A stretch of DNA of 64,000 nucleotides, from assembly GCF_050107595.1 (NCBI RefSeq), contig NZ_JBNILH010000006.1, positions 186,001 through 250,000 of the forward strand, given 5' to 3'. This DNA is from Bacillus_AB infantis_C (GTDB lineage: Bacteria; Bacillota; Bacilli; Bacillales; Cytobacillaceae). This document shows positions 1 to 7,058 of this stretch, piece after piece. Made by a program: the position numbers and the translations under genes. Numbering within the stretch: position 1 is the first letter of the stretch; every line of letters begins with the position of its first letter. The notes beneath the pieces are model-generated. The model did no database searches. It was not told the origin of the DNA and saw nothing but the letters and a program-made list of their open reading frames with translations.

Positions 1-2
1 AG

Positions 3-374
3 GATGAAGGAGCAGCACCAGTAACGAGGCTCCATGTCAACAGTTCCATCCGCCATCCATTGGACGGGCAGATTCTTCAAACCGGAAGCCATCCTGTCAA
101 AGGCATTGCATGGACTGGTAAAGGGAAAATCGAAAAAGTGGAGATTAGCACCGATGGAGGTGAAAACTGGAAGGAGGCAAGGCTTGAAAGCCAGCCAGCC
201 AGCGGGTATGAGTGGCAGCCCTGGGCGTACGAGTGGGAGGCCGGCAAAGGAGAATACACTCTTATGTCCAGAGCGTATGATACACATGGCCGTGTACAGC
301 CGGCTTCCCCATTTTGGAATAGGAAGGGGTATGGGTATCATGCGATTGATATGGTGAGTGTTAAGGTGGAGTGA
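3..374 (+). CDS. Sulfite oxidase-like molybdoenzyme, C-terminal part (5' end outside window)
   Basis: The frame is open from the first bases of the window to a TGA at 372-374, so this is the last ~123 residues of a longer protein. Residues such as HPLDGQILQTG, VEISTDGGENW and WEYEW-like aromatic clusters (YEWQPWAYEWEA) match the Mo-co oxidoreductase dimerisation domain, the immunoglobulin-like C-terminal domain of sulfite oxidase family enzymes. In the family, the missing N-terminal domain carries the molybdopterin cofactor and the catalytic cysteine. The substrate cannot be judged from this piece. A start at 60 (TTG) would split the domain and is not credible. A hairpin terminator follows directly. 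Confidence 0.8.
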   Translation, partial: DEGAAPVTRLHVNSSIRHPLDGQILQTGSHPVKGIAWTGKGKIEKVEISTDGGENWKEARLESQPASGYEWQPWAYEWEAGKGEYTLMSRAYDTHGRVQPASPFWNRKGYGYHAIDMVSVKVE

Positions 375-380
375 ACTAAT

Positions 381-410
381 AGCCAGGCACCGATGAAAAG
401 GTGCCTGGCT
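381..410. terminator. Hairpin between converging genes
   Basis: AGCCAGGCACC (381-391) pairs perfectly with GGTGCCTGGCT (400-410) around an 8-base loop. It sits 6 bases after the molybdoenzyme stop and just before the stop of the converging anti-sigma gene. It lacks a strong T-run on either strand. The arm contains the same GGTGCCTGGC core found at the ends of the dispersed repeats at 4865, 23801 and 24304, so it may be a shortened relative. Confidence 0.5.
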
Positions 411-414
411 ATTA

Positions 415-1725
415 TCATGGCAGTTCTACAGTAAAAGCTTCAAACATTTCCGGCTCAGGCATGACAAAGGCTTTGAAAATCAGTTCCTTACTCCCAGCTG
501 CCTTAAATACTTGTTTATATAGGTTTCCTTCCACCCTTTCAGCAAACGGTTCCTTCTCAATTGTGAGGTTTTCTCCATCAGCCGTCTCAAGAATGGTAGG
601 ATTTCTCGTCAGCTGGTCATCATAGGCAAATTTACTGTCCACCCTGAAAAATAAGGTGGTACTTTTCTTTGTACGCTCTATGTCTGTTACCGTTATTTTG
701 TCTCCCCCTCTCTGCTCAAGTATAGCTGGAAGACCGCCTTCATTAAGAGGAATTATTACTTCTTCAGGAGCGCTATGCTGGGCCGGCAGCGTATAGGGGA
801 TGATGCTCAAGGATTTAGTCCCCTCTTTTACCGGAGAGTATAACATACTAAGCGTTGCCTCCTCCTTTCCGTCCACAGTATTGCCATGCCCGCTTCCCGA
901 CATCTGCCTGAGCGCCAACCCCTGATTATCCACAATATTGAAGTGCAAATCTGTATAAGGATCCAGCTTTGTTTGTTCCAAATCAGCTGTCAGACTGACA
1001 GAAAGATCCGTACCAGCAGGGCCGATCTTAACTGAATTCACATTCACTTCCATCCCTTGAATGTTTTTGGTTTCTTTAGGCCGGATAACCGTCACTTCGC
1101 CGGACTGTTTGACCGGGAATTCAAATTCCCACTTCCCCGGCATCAGACCGACTGCATCCACCCTGAACTTCATGGTGAACTCCTCCGGAAGCTCTTCGGT
1201 CGGATTAATATCCAGAATCCCCTGGTATTTTGCCGGTGTAACAAACTTTCCTGACGAGCCTGAGCTAAAGTTGATTTCCTTGCCATCCACATAAATAGCC
1301 GGCCGCTCCATTTCTCCGATCGCCAAAAGCGACTCATGTGTGAACCCAAAGGCCAGCCTGGTTCCATCATAAAAGACTTCATTTATGGTTAAAGTGATGC
1401 CTTTATCTGTTGCCGATTTGCCGACCACTTGGGTAAGACCTTTTGCATCGGCAATTTCCAGCCCTTCATCTCCCGAACCGCTGAAAAAGGTGCCCACCAC
1501 CGGGATTTCGGAAGCGATTTTTGCAATGGCAGGAGAGTACATAGCCGATCCAATAAATAGGGCAAAACCTGCTGCAGCAGCACTGATGGTGTATAATGCT
1601 TTGCGCCTTAATGTTTTTTTCGGCTTGGTTTCCATTACAGCTTTGCTTATTATGTTATCCAACTTATCTTTCGGCACAGCTATTTTGTCTATTTCTTCCT
1701 TGAATTGAGGAAATTCGCTATTCAT
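415..1725 (-). CDS. DUF4179-type membrane-anchored anti-sigma factor
   Basis: 436 residues. A short cytoplasmic N-terminus (about 45 residues) is followed by one membrane segment near residues 44-62 (the ISAAAAGFALFIG stretch). A large extracytoplasmic domain follows, of the DUF4179/DUF5643 type seen in anti-sigma factors. Known members hold an ECF sigma factor at the membrane until a signal arrives. The start chosen is the ATG at 1725, 9 bases after AGGAGG; a GTG at 1731 is only 3 bases from it. The first 8 bases overlap the end of the sigma gene at 1718, which implies coupled translation and supports the sigma/anti-sigma assignment. The signal sensed is unknown. Confidence 0.8.
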   Translation of the reverse strand: MNSEFPQFKEEIDKIAVPKDKLDNIISKAVMETKPKKTLRRKALYTISAAAAGFALFIGSAMYSPAIAKIASEIPVVGTFFSGSGDEGLEIADAKGLTQVVGKSATDKGITLTINEVFYDGTRLAFGFTHESLLAIGEMERPAIYVDGKEINFSSGSSGKFVTPAKYQGILDINPTEELPEEFTMKFRVDAVGLMPGKWEFEFPVKQSGEVTVIRPKETKNIQGMEVNVNSVKIGPAGTDLSVSLTADLEQTKLDPYTDLHFNIVDNQGLALRQMSGSGHGNTVDGKEEATLSMLYSPVKEGTKSLSIIPYTLPAQHSAPEEVIIPLNEGGLPAILEQRGGDKITVTDIERTKKSTTLFFRVDSKFAYDDQLTRNPTILETADGENLTIEKEPFAERVEGNLYKQVFKAAGSKELIFKAFVMPEPEMFEAFTVELP

Positions 1726-2239
1726 TGACACACTCCTCCTTCATCTTCTCCCGCAGCAGCCCGATCCCGCGATGGATATTTGTTTTAACAGTGCCTTCCG
1801 GACATTCCAGCAATTCTGCAATCTGCCTCACTGAATAATCGCGATAATACCGGAGCATCAAAACAGTCTTATACTTCTCATCCAAGCCCTTTATCAATTC
1901 CAGCAATTCAGAACCGCCATCTTCCGGCATATAGGGAGATGTTTTTCCTTCCAGCGCTTCTCTTTCCATTGGGATGACCCTGCTTTTCTTTTTCAGCAGG
2001 TCCTTACATGTATTAATCAGGATCCGCGCCAGCCAAGTTGAAAAATACTGTTCTTCCCTTAATTGCTGAATCGATACGAGGGCTTTATATACCGTCTCCT
2101 GGAAGGCCTCCAGGGCATCCGCCTCATTTTTCATATACAAGTAAGCCATCTTATACAGCTTCTCTTTCTCTGCCTCCAATAAATCCTGGAAGGCCTTCTT
2201 ATTTCCCTTTTTCGCCTGCTTCACTTTTTTTATATCCAC
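1718..2239 (-). CDS. ECF-type RNA polymerase sigma factor
   Basis: 173 residues, a normal ECF length. Region 2 is near residues 10-80 (YLYMKNEADALEAFQETVY, then FSTWLARILINTCKDLLKK). Region 4 is at about 105-165, with the helix-turn-helix YSVRQIAELLECPEGTVKTN. The start is the GTG at 2239, behind AAAGGAGGGG. An upstream extension to 2305 would run through the putative promoter and is rejected. The gene overlaps the anti-sigma gene downstream. An ECF-like promoter at 2264-2294 suggests it transcribes itself. It is not clearly one of the named B. subtilis ECF factors. Confidence 0.88.
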   Translation of the reverse strand: MDIKKVKQAKKGNKKAFQDLLEAEKEKLYKMAYLYMKNEADALEAFQETVYKALVSIQQLREEQYFSTWLARILINTCKDLLKKKSRVIPMEREALEGKTSPYMPEDGGSELLELIKGLDEKYKTVLMLRYYRDYSVRQIAELLECPEGTVKTNIHRGIGLLREKMKEECVNE

Positions 2240-2263
2240 GCTGCCCCTCCTTTCTTTCTGCTT

Positions 2264-2294
2264 GTTAGAGTGCTGGGGGATGGGAAACGTTTCA
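2264..2294 (-). promoter_or_regulatory. Candidate autoregulatory ECF promoter
   Basis: On the minus strand TGAAAC (2289-2294) is followed after 19 bases by TCTAAC (2264-2269). Bacillus ECF promoters have a TGAAAC-like -35 and a CGTCTA-like -10 about 16-17 bases away, so the -10 here would be ACTCTA. The second sigma operon (44935-44965) shows the same two hexamers at the same distance. Confidence 0.5.
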
Positions 2295-2382
2295 AAATAG
2301 AGCAATTATTCAAGTCATGCGCCCACTAATATTTAATATTTTTCAGCGGCAAGCCTTTAAAGCCTTGTACCACCACAAACAA

Positions 2383-2404
2383 CCGGCAGGATTTCCCCTG
2401 CCGG
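2383..2404 (-). terminator. Hairpin downstream of the Mdr-type exporter
   Basis: CCGGCAGG (2383-2390) pairs with CCTGCCGG (2397-2404). On the minus strand it is followed by a T/G-rich tail (TTGTTTG). It lies ~10 bases after the exporter stop. The weak T-tract makes termination plausible but not certain. Confidence 0.45.
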
Positions 2405-2414
2405 CCAACTGCCG

Positions 2415-3929
2415 CTACTCCTGCGGCTTTTCTATTTTCTTATTGATTTCCACACGTTCTTTCCCCATAAAGAGAATGGTCACTGCTGCAATGCCGATCG
2501 GGATGAGGGCCAGCATAAATATGATGGTGATGCTGTCTGACATCCCTGCAATGATTTTATCAAGAACCGGAGCCGGGATTTTCGCCCGCTCCGCCGGTTC
2601 GAACAGCTGCTGCGGGTCGCCCATCGGCATCGCCCCGCCGCCCTGCATGCCTTTAAAAGCATTCTGCAGTTTATCAGCAAACACATTTTGCTGAATGATA
2701 CCGAAGATGGTAATGCCGAGTGTCATGCCAAGCGAACGCAAAAATGAGTTCGTTGAGTTGGCTGAACCGCGGTACCTCGGATCCAGATTGTGAATGGACG
2801 CTGTCGGAAGCAGCGAAAATGAAAACCCTACTCCAAATCCGGTGAGGATCATAAACAGAGTCAAAGCCCATCTGGCTGTATCCGGTGTCATATTCCCAAG
2901 CAGAAGCATGCCGGCAAAAAAGGAAATGACCGAGATGACCATCAGATACCGATAGCTGGTTTTTGTCTGGAAGATCCCTCCGATGGCGCTTCCTGCCACA
3001 GAACCAAGCATCATCGGCGTCAGGATCAGCCCGGCGTTTTTAGCTGACCCGCCGTACACGGCCTGGACAAAAATCGGGATGTACACAGCCAGGACGACAA
3101 ATGTGCCGCCGTAAAGGAATGCAAGGATCTGGGAAGTTGCAAAAAGGCGGCGCTTGAACATCCAGAAGGAAATGATCGGTTCATCCGCCCGCGTTTCCAC
3201 CCACAGGAATACAATGAAAAAGAGTACAAAGCCCGCGAACAGTCCGATGATCTGGAAGGAGTCCCAGGCAAATTCCTTTCCGCCGAGCTCAAGGCCGAAC
3301 ATAAGGCTGACCACTGCAGCCACCAGGGTGAAAGCACCGGCCCAATCAATTTTCTGCCTTTGATAGTCATTGGATTCATGATAGTACTTGATGATCAGGA
3401 ATACGGAAACGATCCCGATCGGTACATTTATGTAGAAAACCCAATGCCAGCTGATCCAGTCGGTAATGAATGCTCCGAGCAGCGGGCCCAGGACACTGGC
3501 TGTCCCGAACACAGCCCCGAGAAGGCCGGTCATTTTCCCCCGTTTTTCAGGCGGGAAAATATCAAATACAATCGTAAAAGCTATCGGCATAAGGGCTCCT
3601 CCGCCTACCCCCTGGATAGCCCGGTATACGCTGAGCTGGACCATTGACTGTGCAAGTCCGCAAAGGGCCGAGCCGATCAGAAATACAGCCAGTCCAAAAA
3701 TAAAAAAGCGCTTGCGGCCGTACATATCGGACAGCTTCCCGAAAATCGGCATGCCCGCCATGACGGTGACCATATAGGCTGAGGTGGCCCAGACAAACTG
3801 TTCGAATCCGCCCAGGTCTGCCACAATGGTCCCCATCGCTGTGGCAACAATCGTGTTGTCCATCGCTGCCATCAGGATGCCCAGCAAAAGCCCGGCCACT
3901 ACAAGATTTACATTCTTTTGTTCTGCCAC
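2415..3929 (-). CDS. mdr: Mdr/YusP-type multidrug efflux transporter (MFS, DHA2, 14 TM)
   Basis: 504 residues, start GTG at 3929 behind GGAGG. It is very hydrophobic, with the 14-helix layout of the DHA2 (EmrB/QacA) drug:H+ antiporters. Visible motifs are the TM1 stretch LLLGILMAAMDNTIVATAMG, the MFS motif A GKLSDMYGRKRFF, and motif C-like GAVFGTASVLGPLLGAFITD. The sequence reads like B. subtilis Mdr (YusP), an exporter of puromycin and fluoroquinolone-type drugs. That identity comes from memory of the sequence, so the drug range here is inferred. It appears to be a single-gene unit ended by the hairpin at 2383. A short inverted repeat (ATAGA-N7-TCTAT) upstream near 3958-3975 might be an operator. 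Confidence 0.87.
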   Translation of the reverse strand: MAEQKNVNLVVAGLLLGILMAAMDNTIVATAMGTIVADLGGFEQFVWATSAYMVTVMAGMPIFGKLSDMYGRKRFFIFGLAVFLIGSALCGLAQSMVQLSVYRAIQGVGGGALMPIAFTIVFDIFPPEKRGKMTGLLGAVFGTASVLGPLLGAFITDWISWHWVFYINVPIGIVSVFLIIKYYHESNDYQRQKIDWAGAFTLVAAVVSLMFGLELGGKEFAWDSFQIIGLFAGFVLFFIVFLWVETRADEPIISFWMFKRRLFATSQILAFLYGGTFVVLAVYIPIFVQAVYGGSAKNAGLILTPMMLGSVAGSAIGGIFQTKTSYRYLMVISVISFFAGMLLLGNMTPDTARWALTLFMILTGFGVGFSFSLLPTASIHNLDPRYRGSANSTNSFLRSLGMTLGITIFGIIQQNVFADKLQNAFKGMQGGGAMPMGDPQQLFEPAERAKIPAPVLDKIIAGMSDSITIIFMLALIPIGIAAVTILFMGKERVEINKKIEKPQE

Positions 3930-4050
3930 GTTAAACCTCCATTAAAACTGAAATAGGATAGAAAAGATATCTATTCAATTTTAATTATTATCCTTTCAAA
4001 CATCAATGCCGCCCGTTCGACAAACTCTTACAGAAACACACTGCGGTACC

Positions 4051-4791
4051 CTATTCTCCGTTAAGAAACAGGGTCGCACTCACATATTTCCTTGTCAGTG
4101 TTTTATAGTAGGCTGACAGCACAGTGAGGACAGCGGTTGTCAGCACATTGGAGACAAGCTCTTTTTGGGATCCGGTCAAATCTGTGAATCCTTCCAACGC
4201 GGCCTCCGATTCCCTCCGGATTTCCTGCTCCACTTGGAAATGGGCAGTGCCTTCAGCCAGCTTCTGCGGATGCACTTTTTCAAAAATGCCGGCATATCCA
4301 GCGTAGAAGTTGATCGGATCAATAACATCATCTGTCCTATCTTCCGGATTATTAAAAAGAAGCGTCAGGATTTTGCGGATTGAGCCAAAATCCAGCGCCG
4401 ACTTAAGATCCTCCACAATAAACAGGATCGCCGTCTGGTCAATGGTATACTTTTTCCCGGCCTGGGGCGTTCCAACCAGCTCGCGCATTTCTCTTTTAAC
4501 CCAGTTCTGCACTGCTGTGGACGAAAGATTCGTATACTCGATCTGATTTCCGAGCGAGACAATCTCATTGACACTGAAGCCCGGAACCGGCGAATTCTGC
4601 CTCATGATCTTCTCGAATATCGCCGGCATGTCTGTCTCTATGAAAATCTCCAGCTTCTTTCCATATATATTGGTCAGGTGGCCCGACTTCCATGCTTCCT
4701 GCAAAACGGCCTTCGGGTTCTTCTCCCCTTCCCCTCTGAGGGCAAACAAAAGCTCCGCCATCCTGGCCCTCGACAACTGAAACAACTCCAC
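4051..4791 (-). CDS. DUF1836 domain protein
   Basis: 246 residues with the chosen GTG start at 4791, 9 bases after CGGGAG. The protein reads as a DUF1836 family member, a group of putative DNA-binding proteins of Firmicutes with no established role. Conserved-looking blocks are FSVNEIVSLGNQIEYTN, VQNWVKREMRELVGTPQ, and DQTAILFIVEDLKSALDFGS followed by LFNNPEDR. The frame stays open upstream to a TTG at 4890, but those ~33 residues are encoded partly by a dispersed repeat (4865-4927). They do not look like the family, and a repeat insertion may have truncated the original 5' region. No partner gene; function unknown. Confidence 0.8.
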   Translation of the reverse strand: MELFQLSRARMAELLFALRGEGEKNPKAVLQEAWKSGHLTNIYGKKLEIFIETDMPAIFEKIMRQNSPVPGFSVNEIVSLGNQIEYTNLSSTAVQNWVKREMRELVGTPQAGKKYTIDQTAILFIVEDLKSALDFGSIRKILTLLFNNPEDRTDDVIDPINFYAGYAGIFEKVHPQKLAEGTAHFQVEQEIRRESEAALEGFTDLTGSQKELVSNVLTTAVLTVLSAYYKTLTRKYVSATLFLNGE

Positions 4792-4864
4792 GCTACTCAA
4801 CTCCCGCCCGATACTTTGTAACCCTATCCTAAATCTTTCCCCTGACACCGTCAACGGTGCTTCC

Positions 4865-4927
4865 GCGTGCCTGGCACCATCCGTGGACAAAAATGGCGTA
4901 TTTGTCTTTTTGCGGTGTCAGGCACGG
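4865..4927 (-). repeat. Dispersed palindrome-ended repeat, copy A
   Basis: Read on the minus strand this matches the copies at 23801 and 24304. It starts CCGTGCCTGACACC, has the shared block CACCGCAAAAAGACA, a short variable middle, then TTTGTCCACGGA and a closing GGTGCCAGGCAC. The ends are inverted copies of each other. This copy has the opposite orientation to the other two and abuts the start of the DUF1836 gene. Confidence 0.8.
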
Positions 4928-4980
4928 AGTTATTGGAGAGGATGTTTTATACTTGCTTATTTGTGAATAATCATTTAAAA

Positions 4981-5011
4981 TAAGGTCAAGTTACAAGTTC
5001 AAATGACCTTA
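4981..5011. promoter_or_regulatory. Inverted repeat in the htpX promoter region
   Basis: TAAGGTCA (4981-4988) and TGACCTTA (5004-5011) form perfect 8-base arms around 15 bases, 30 bases before htpX. In B. subtilis htpX is repressed by YkrK and Rok. I infer a comparable repressor site here but cannot say which protein binds. Confidence 0.5.
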
Positions 5012-5040
5012 AAATTTATATATAAAAAGGATGAGAAGAA

Positions 5041-5919
5041 TTGGGTAAAAGGATATTTTATTTTTTATTGACCAATGTGCTGGTTCTGTTGACCATCTCG
5101 ATTATTTTTTCTCTGATCGGCGGCGGAAATTATATCAATGCACAGGGCGGGATTGATTTTGCTTCCCTTCTGATATTCAGTGCTGTCATTGGTTTCTCCG
5201 GATCCTTCATCTCCCTGGCAATGTCACGCTGGATGGCAAAGCGGATGATGAATGTTCAGGTGCTGAAGCCTGAAGGGTCTTTATCTCCTTCTGAAAGGCA
5301 GATTGTTGAAAAAGTCCACCGCCTCTCAAGGGCAGCGGGACTCACACATATGCCGGAGGTCGGAATTTATCATTCTCCTGAGGTTAATGCATTTGCGACC
5401 GGGCCTTCCAAAAAACGTTCATTGGTTGCTGTATCGACTGGCCTGCTTCAGGAAATGGATGACGATGCCATTGAAGGCGTCATTGCCCACGAGGTTGCCC
5501 ATATTGCCAATGGCGACATGGTGACCATGACCCTTCTTCAGGGTGTAGTGAACACTTTTGTTGTATTCCTGGCACGTATCGCTGCCTGGGTGGCATCAAG
5601 ATTTGTAAGGGAAGAGATGGCACCGATTGTTCACTTCATCGCCGTAATCATCTTCCAGATCGCATTCTCGATTCTTGGAAGCCTGGTCGTGTTCGCCTAC
5701 TCAAGGCATCGTGAATACCACGCAGACCGGGGAGGCGCAGACCTTGCCGGCAGGGATAAAATGACTCATGCCCTGCAGATGCTGAAAGCTTACTCCGCCC
5801 GCATGAAAGGCGAAGAGCAGACAGCGATATCAACCTTGAAAATCAATAATAAAGGCAAACGCTCTTTATTCTCCACCCACCCTGACCTGGATGAGAGAAT
5901 CAGACGTTTGAACAGCTAA
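5041..5919 (+). CDS. htpX: Membrane zinc protease HtpX
   Basis: 292 residues, close to the usual length (~290-300). Two N-terminal membrane helices (about 5-27 and 38-60) precede a cytoplasmic M48 peptidase domain with the zinc motif HEVAH at residues 150-154. The third ligand is probably Glu225 in SRHREYHADRGGA. Two further hydrophobic stretches lie between them (around 160-215). HtpX degrades damaged membrane proteins and overlaps in function with FtsH. The start is TTG at 5041 behind AAGGATGAGAAG. It is a monocistronic unit with a palindromic operator-like site upstream and a strong terminator downstream. Confidence 0.93.
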   Translation: MGKRIFYFLLTNVLVLLTISIIFSLIGGGNYINAQGGIDFASLLIFSAVIGFSGSFISLAMSRWMAKRMMNVQVLKPEGSLSPSERQIVEKVHRLSRAAGLTHMPEVGIYHSPEVNAFATGPSKKRSLVAVSTGLLQEMDDDAIEGVIAHEVAHIANGDMVTMTLLQGVVNTFVVFLARIAAWVASRFVREEMAPIVHFIAVIIFQIAFSILGSLVVFAYSRHREYHADRGGADLAGRDKMTHALQMLKAYSARMKGEEQTAISTLKINNKGKRSLFSTHPDLDERIRRLNS

Positions 5920-5928
5920 TACCACTAT

Positions 5929-5983
5929 GCTGGCCCGTTAAAGGCCGCCTTCCCCCGGCGGATTTAGCGGGCCGGCATTTTTG
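5929..5983 (+). terminator. Rho-independent terminator of htpX
   Basis: GCTGGCCCGTTAAA (5929-5942) pairs with TTTAGCGGGCCGGC (5963-5976), enclosing an inner GCCGCC/GGCGG stem. ATTTTTG follows. Confidence 0.85.
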
Positions 5984-6002
5984 CTTTCTTCCTTTTCCCC
6001 TG

Positions 6003-6036
6003 GAAAAAGAAAAGCACTGCCGCAGCAGCGCTTTTC
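6003..6036 (-). terminator. Terminator of the BASS transporter gene
   Basis: GAAAAGC (6009-6015) pairs with GCTTTTC (6030-6036), enclosing a CTGC/GCAG inner stem. On the minus strand a CTTTTTCC tail follows. It lies ~18 bases after the transporter stop. Confidence 0.75.
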
Positions 6037-6053
6037 CTAGATTCCTCTTTTCA

Positions 6054-7037
6054 CTAAACATTCGTTTTGGCATCCCCTGCACCAATCGGGAATTCTTCCT
6101 CCGTCCTTTCGGAAGCAGGTTTTTTTGACCAATAAGTGGCCAGTATCGGTCCGGATATATTATGCCACACAGCACCAGCTACGCTCGGCAGTGCAGCGAG
6201 AGGGCCAAAGTGTGCGGTAGCAAGCGCCACACCAAGACCTGAGTTCTGCATGCCGACCTCAATGCTGATGGCTCTCCTCGTACTTTCATCCAGTCTTAAG
6301 GCTGAAGCGGCCAAATAGCCCAATAACAGCCCCAATCCATTATGAAGTGCCACAGCTGCAAAGGTTAGCAGCCCTGCCGATGCTATATTGGCTACATTTC
6401 CTGCCACCACTGCTGCCACAATAATGATGATGGCAATAACGGAAATAAGCGGAATGACCGTAATCCCTTTTTCTACTGCCTGCGGCATAAAACGGCGGAT
6501 GAGCAGGCCAAGAACGATCGGAACAATGATGACCTGAACAATCGATAGGATCATGGCTTTTGCATCCACCGGCATCCACTGGCCTGCGAGAAGAAGCAGG
6601 ATAAAGGGAGTCGCCAGCGGGGCCAGGAGCGTTGAGAACGAAGTCATCGCAATGGAAAGCGGCAGATTCCCTTTTGCCAAGTAAACCATCACATTGGAAG
6701 CCGTTCCCCCTGGTACGGATCCCAGGAGGACCAGGCCGGCGGCAAGCTCCGCAGGCAGATTCAAAAGGTAAGCAATTGCGAATGCCCCAAGCGGCATGAT
6801 GATGAACTGGGCACAGACACCGATAATAACAGGCACCGGATTTTTAAAAATAAGGTTAAAGTCGGTCCCTTTCAAGGTCAGCCCCATTCCAAACATAACA
6901 ACGCCAAGCAGGATGGTGATATAGCTGCCGAACACAAGGAACGGATCAGGCAGCAGATATGCAATCACCGCCATGCAGATGACCCATACGGCAAAATATT
7001 TGCCGGCAATTGTACTGATTGTTTCAAGAACCTTCAT
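6054..7037 (-). CDS. Bile acid:sodium symporter (BASS) family transporter, YocS-like
   Basis: 327 residues, almost entirely hydrophobic, with about 9-10 helices. Family signatures are visible: LGVVMFGMGLTL near the N-terminus, LVLLGSVPGGTASNVMVYLA (the crossover motif of helix 4) and IEVGMQNSGLGVALATAHF (helix 9). The BASS family moves organic anions with sodium, and substrates vary widely. The start is the ATG at 7037 behind GGGGGAAAAT; the preceding TTG is less likely. It lies 22 bases after a 2-hydroxyacid dehydrogenase gene, in the same operon, so lactate, glycolate or a related 2-hydroxy/2-oxo acid is a reasonable guess at substrate. That guess is from context only. Confidence 0.85.
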   Translation of the reverse strand: MKVLETISTIAGKYFAVWVICMAVIAYLLPDPFLVFGSYITILLGVVMFGMGLTLKGTDFNLIFKNPVPVIIGVCAQFIIMPLGAFAIAYLLNLPAELAAGLVLLGSVPGGTASNVMVYLAKGNLPLSIAMTSFSTLLAPLATPFILLLLAGQWMPVDAKAMILSIVQVIIVPIVLGLLIRRFMPQAVEKGITVIPLISVIAIIIIVAAVVAGNVANIASAGLLTFAAVALHNGLGLLLGYLAASALRLDESTRRAISIEVGMQNSGLGVALATAHFGPLAALPSVAGAVWHNISGPILATYWSKKPASERTEEEFPIGAGDAKTNV

Positions 7038-7058
7038 CAATTTTCCCCCGCTTTCTTT

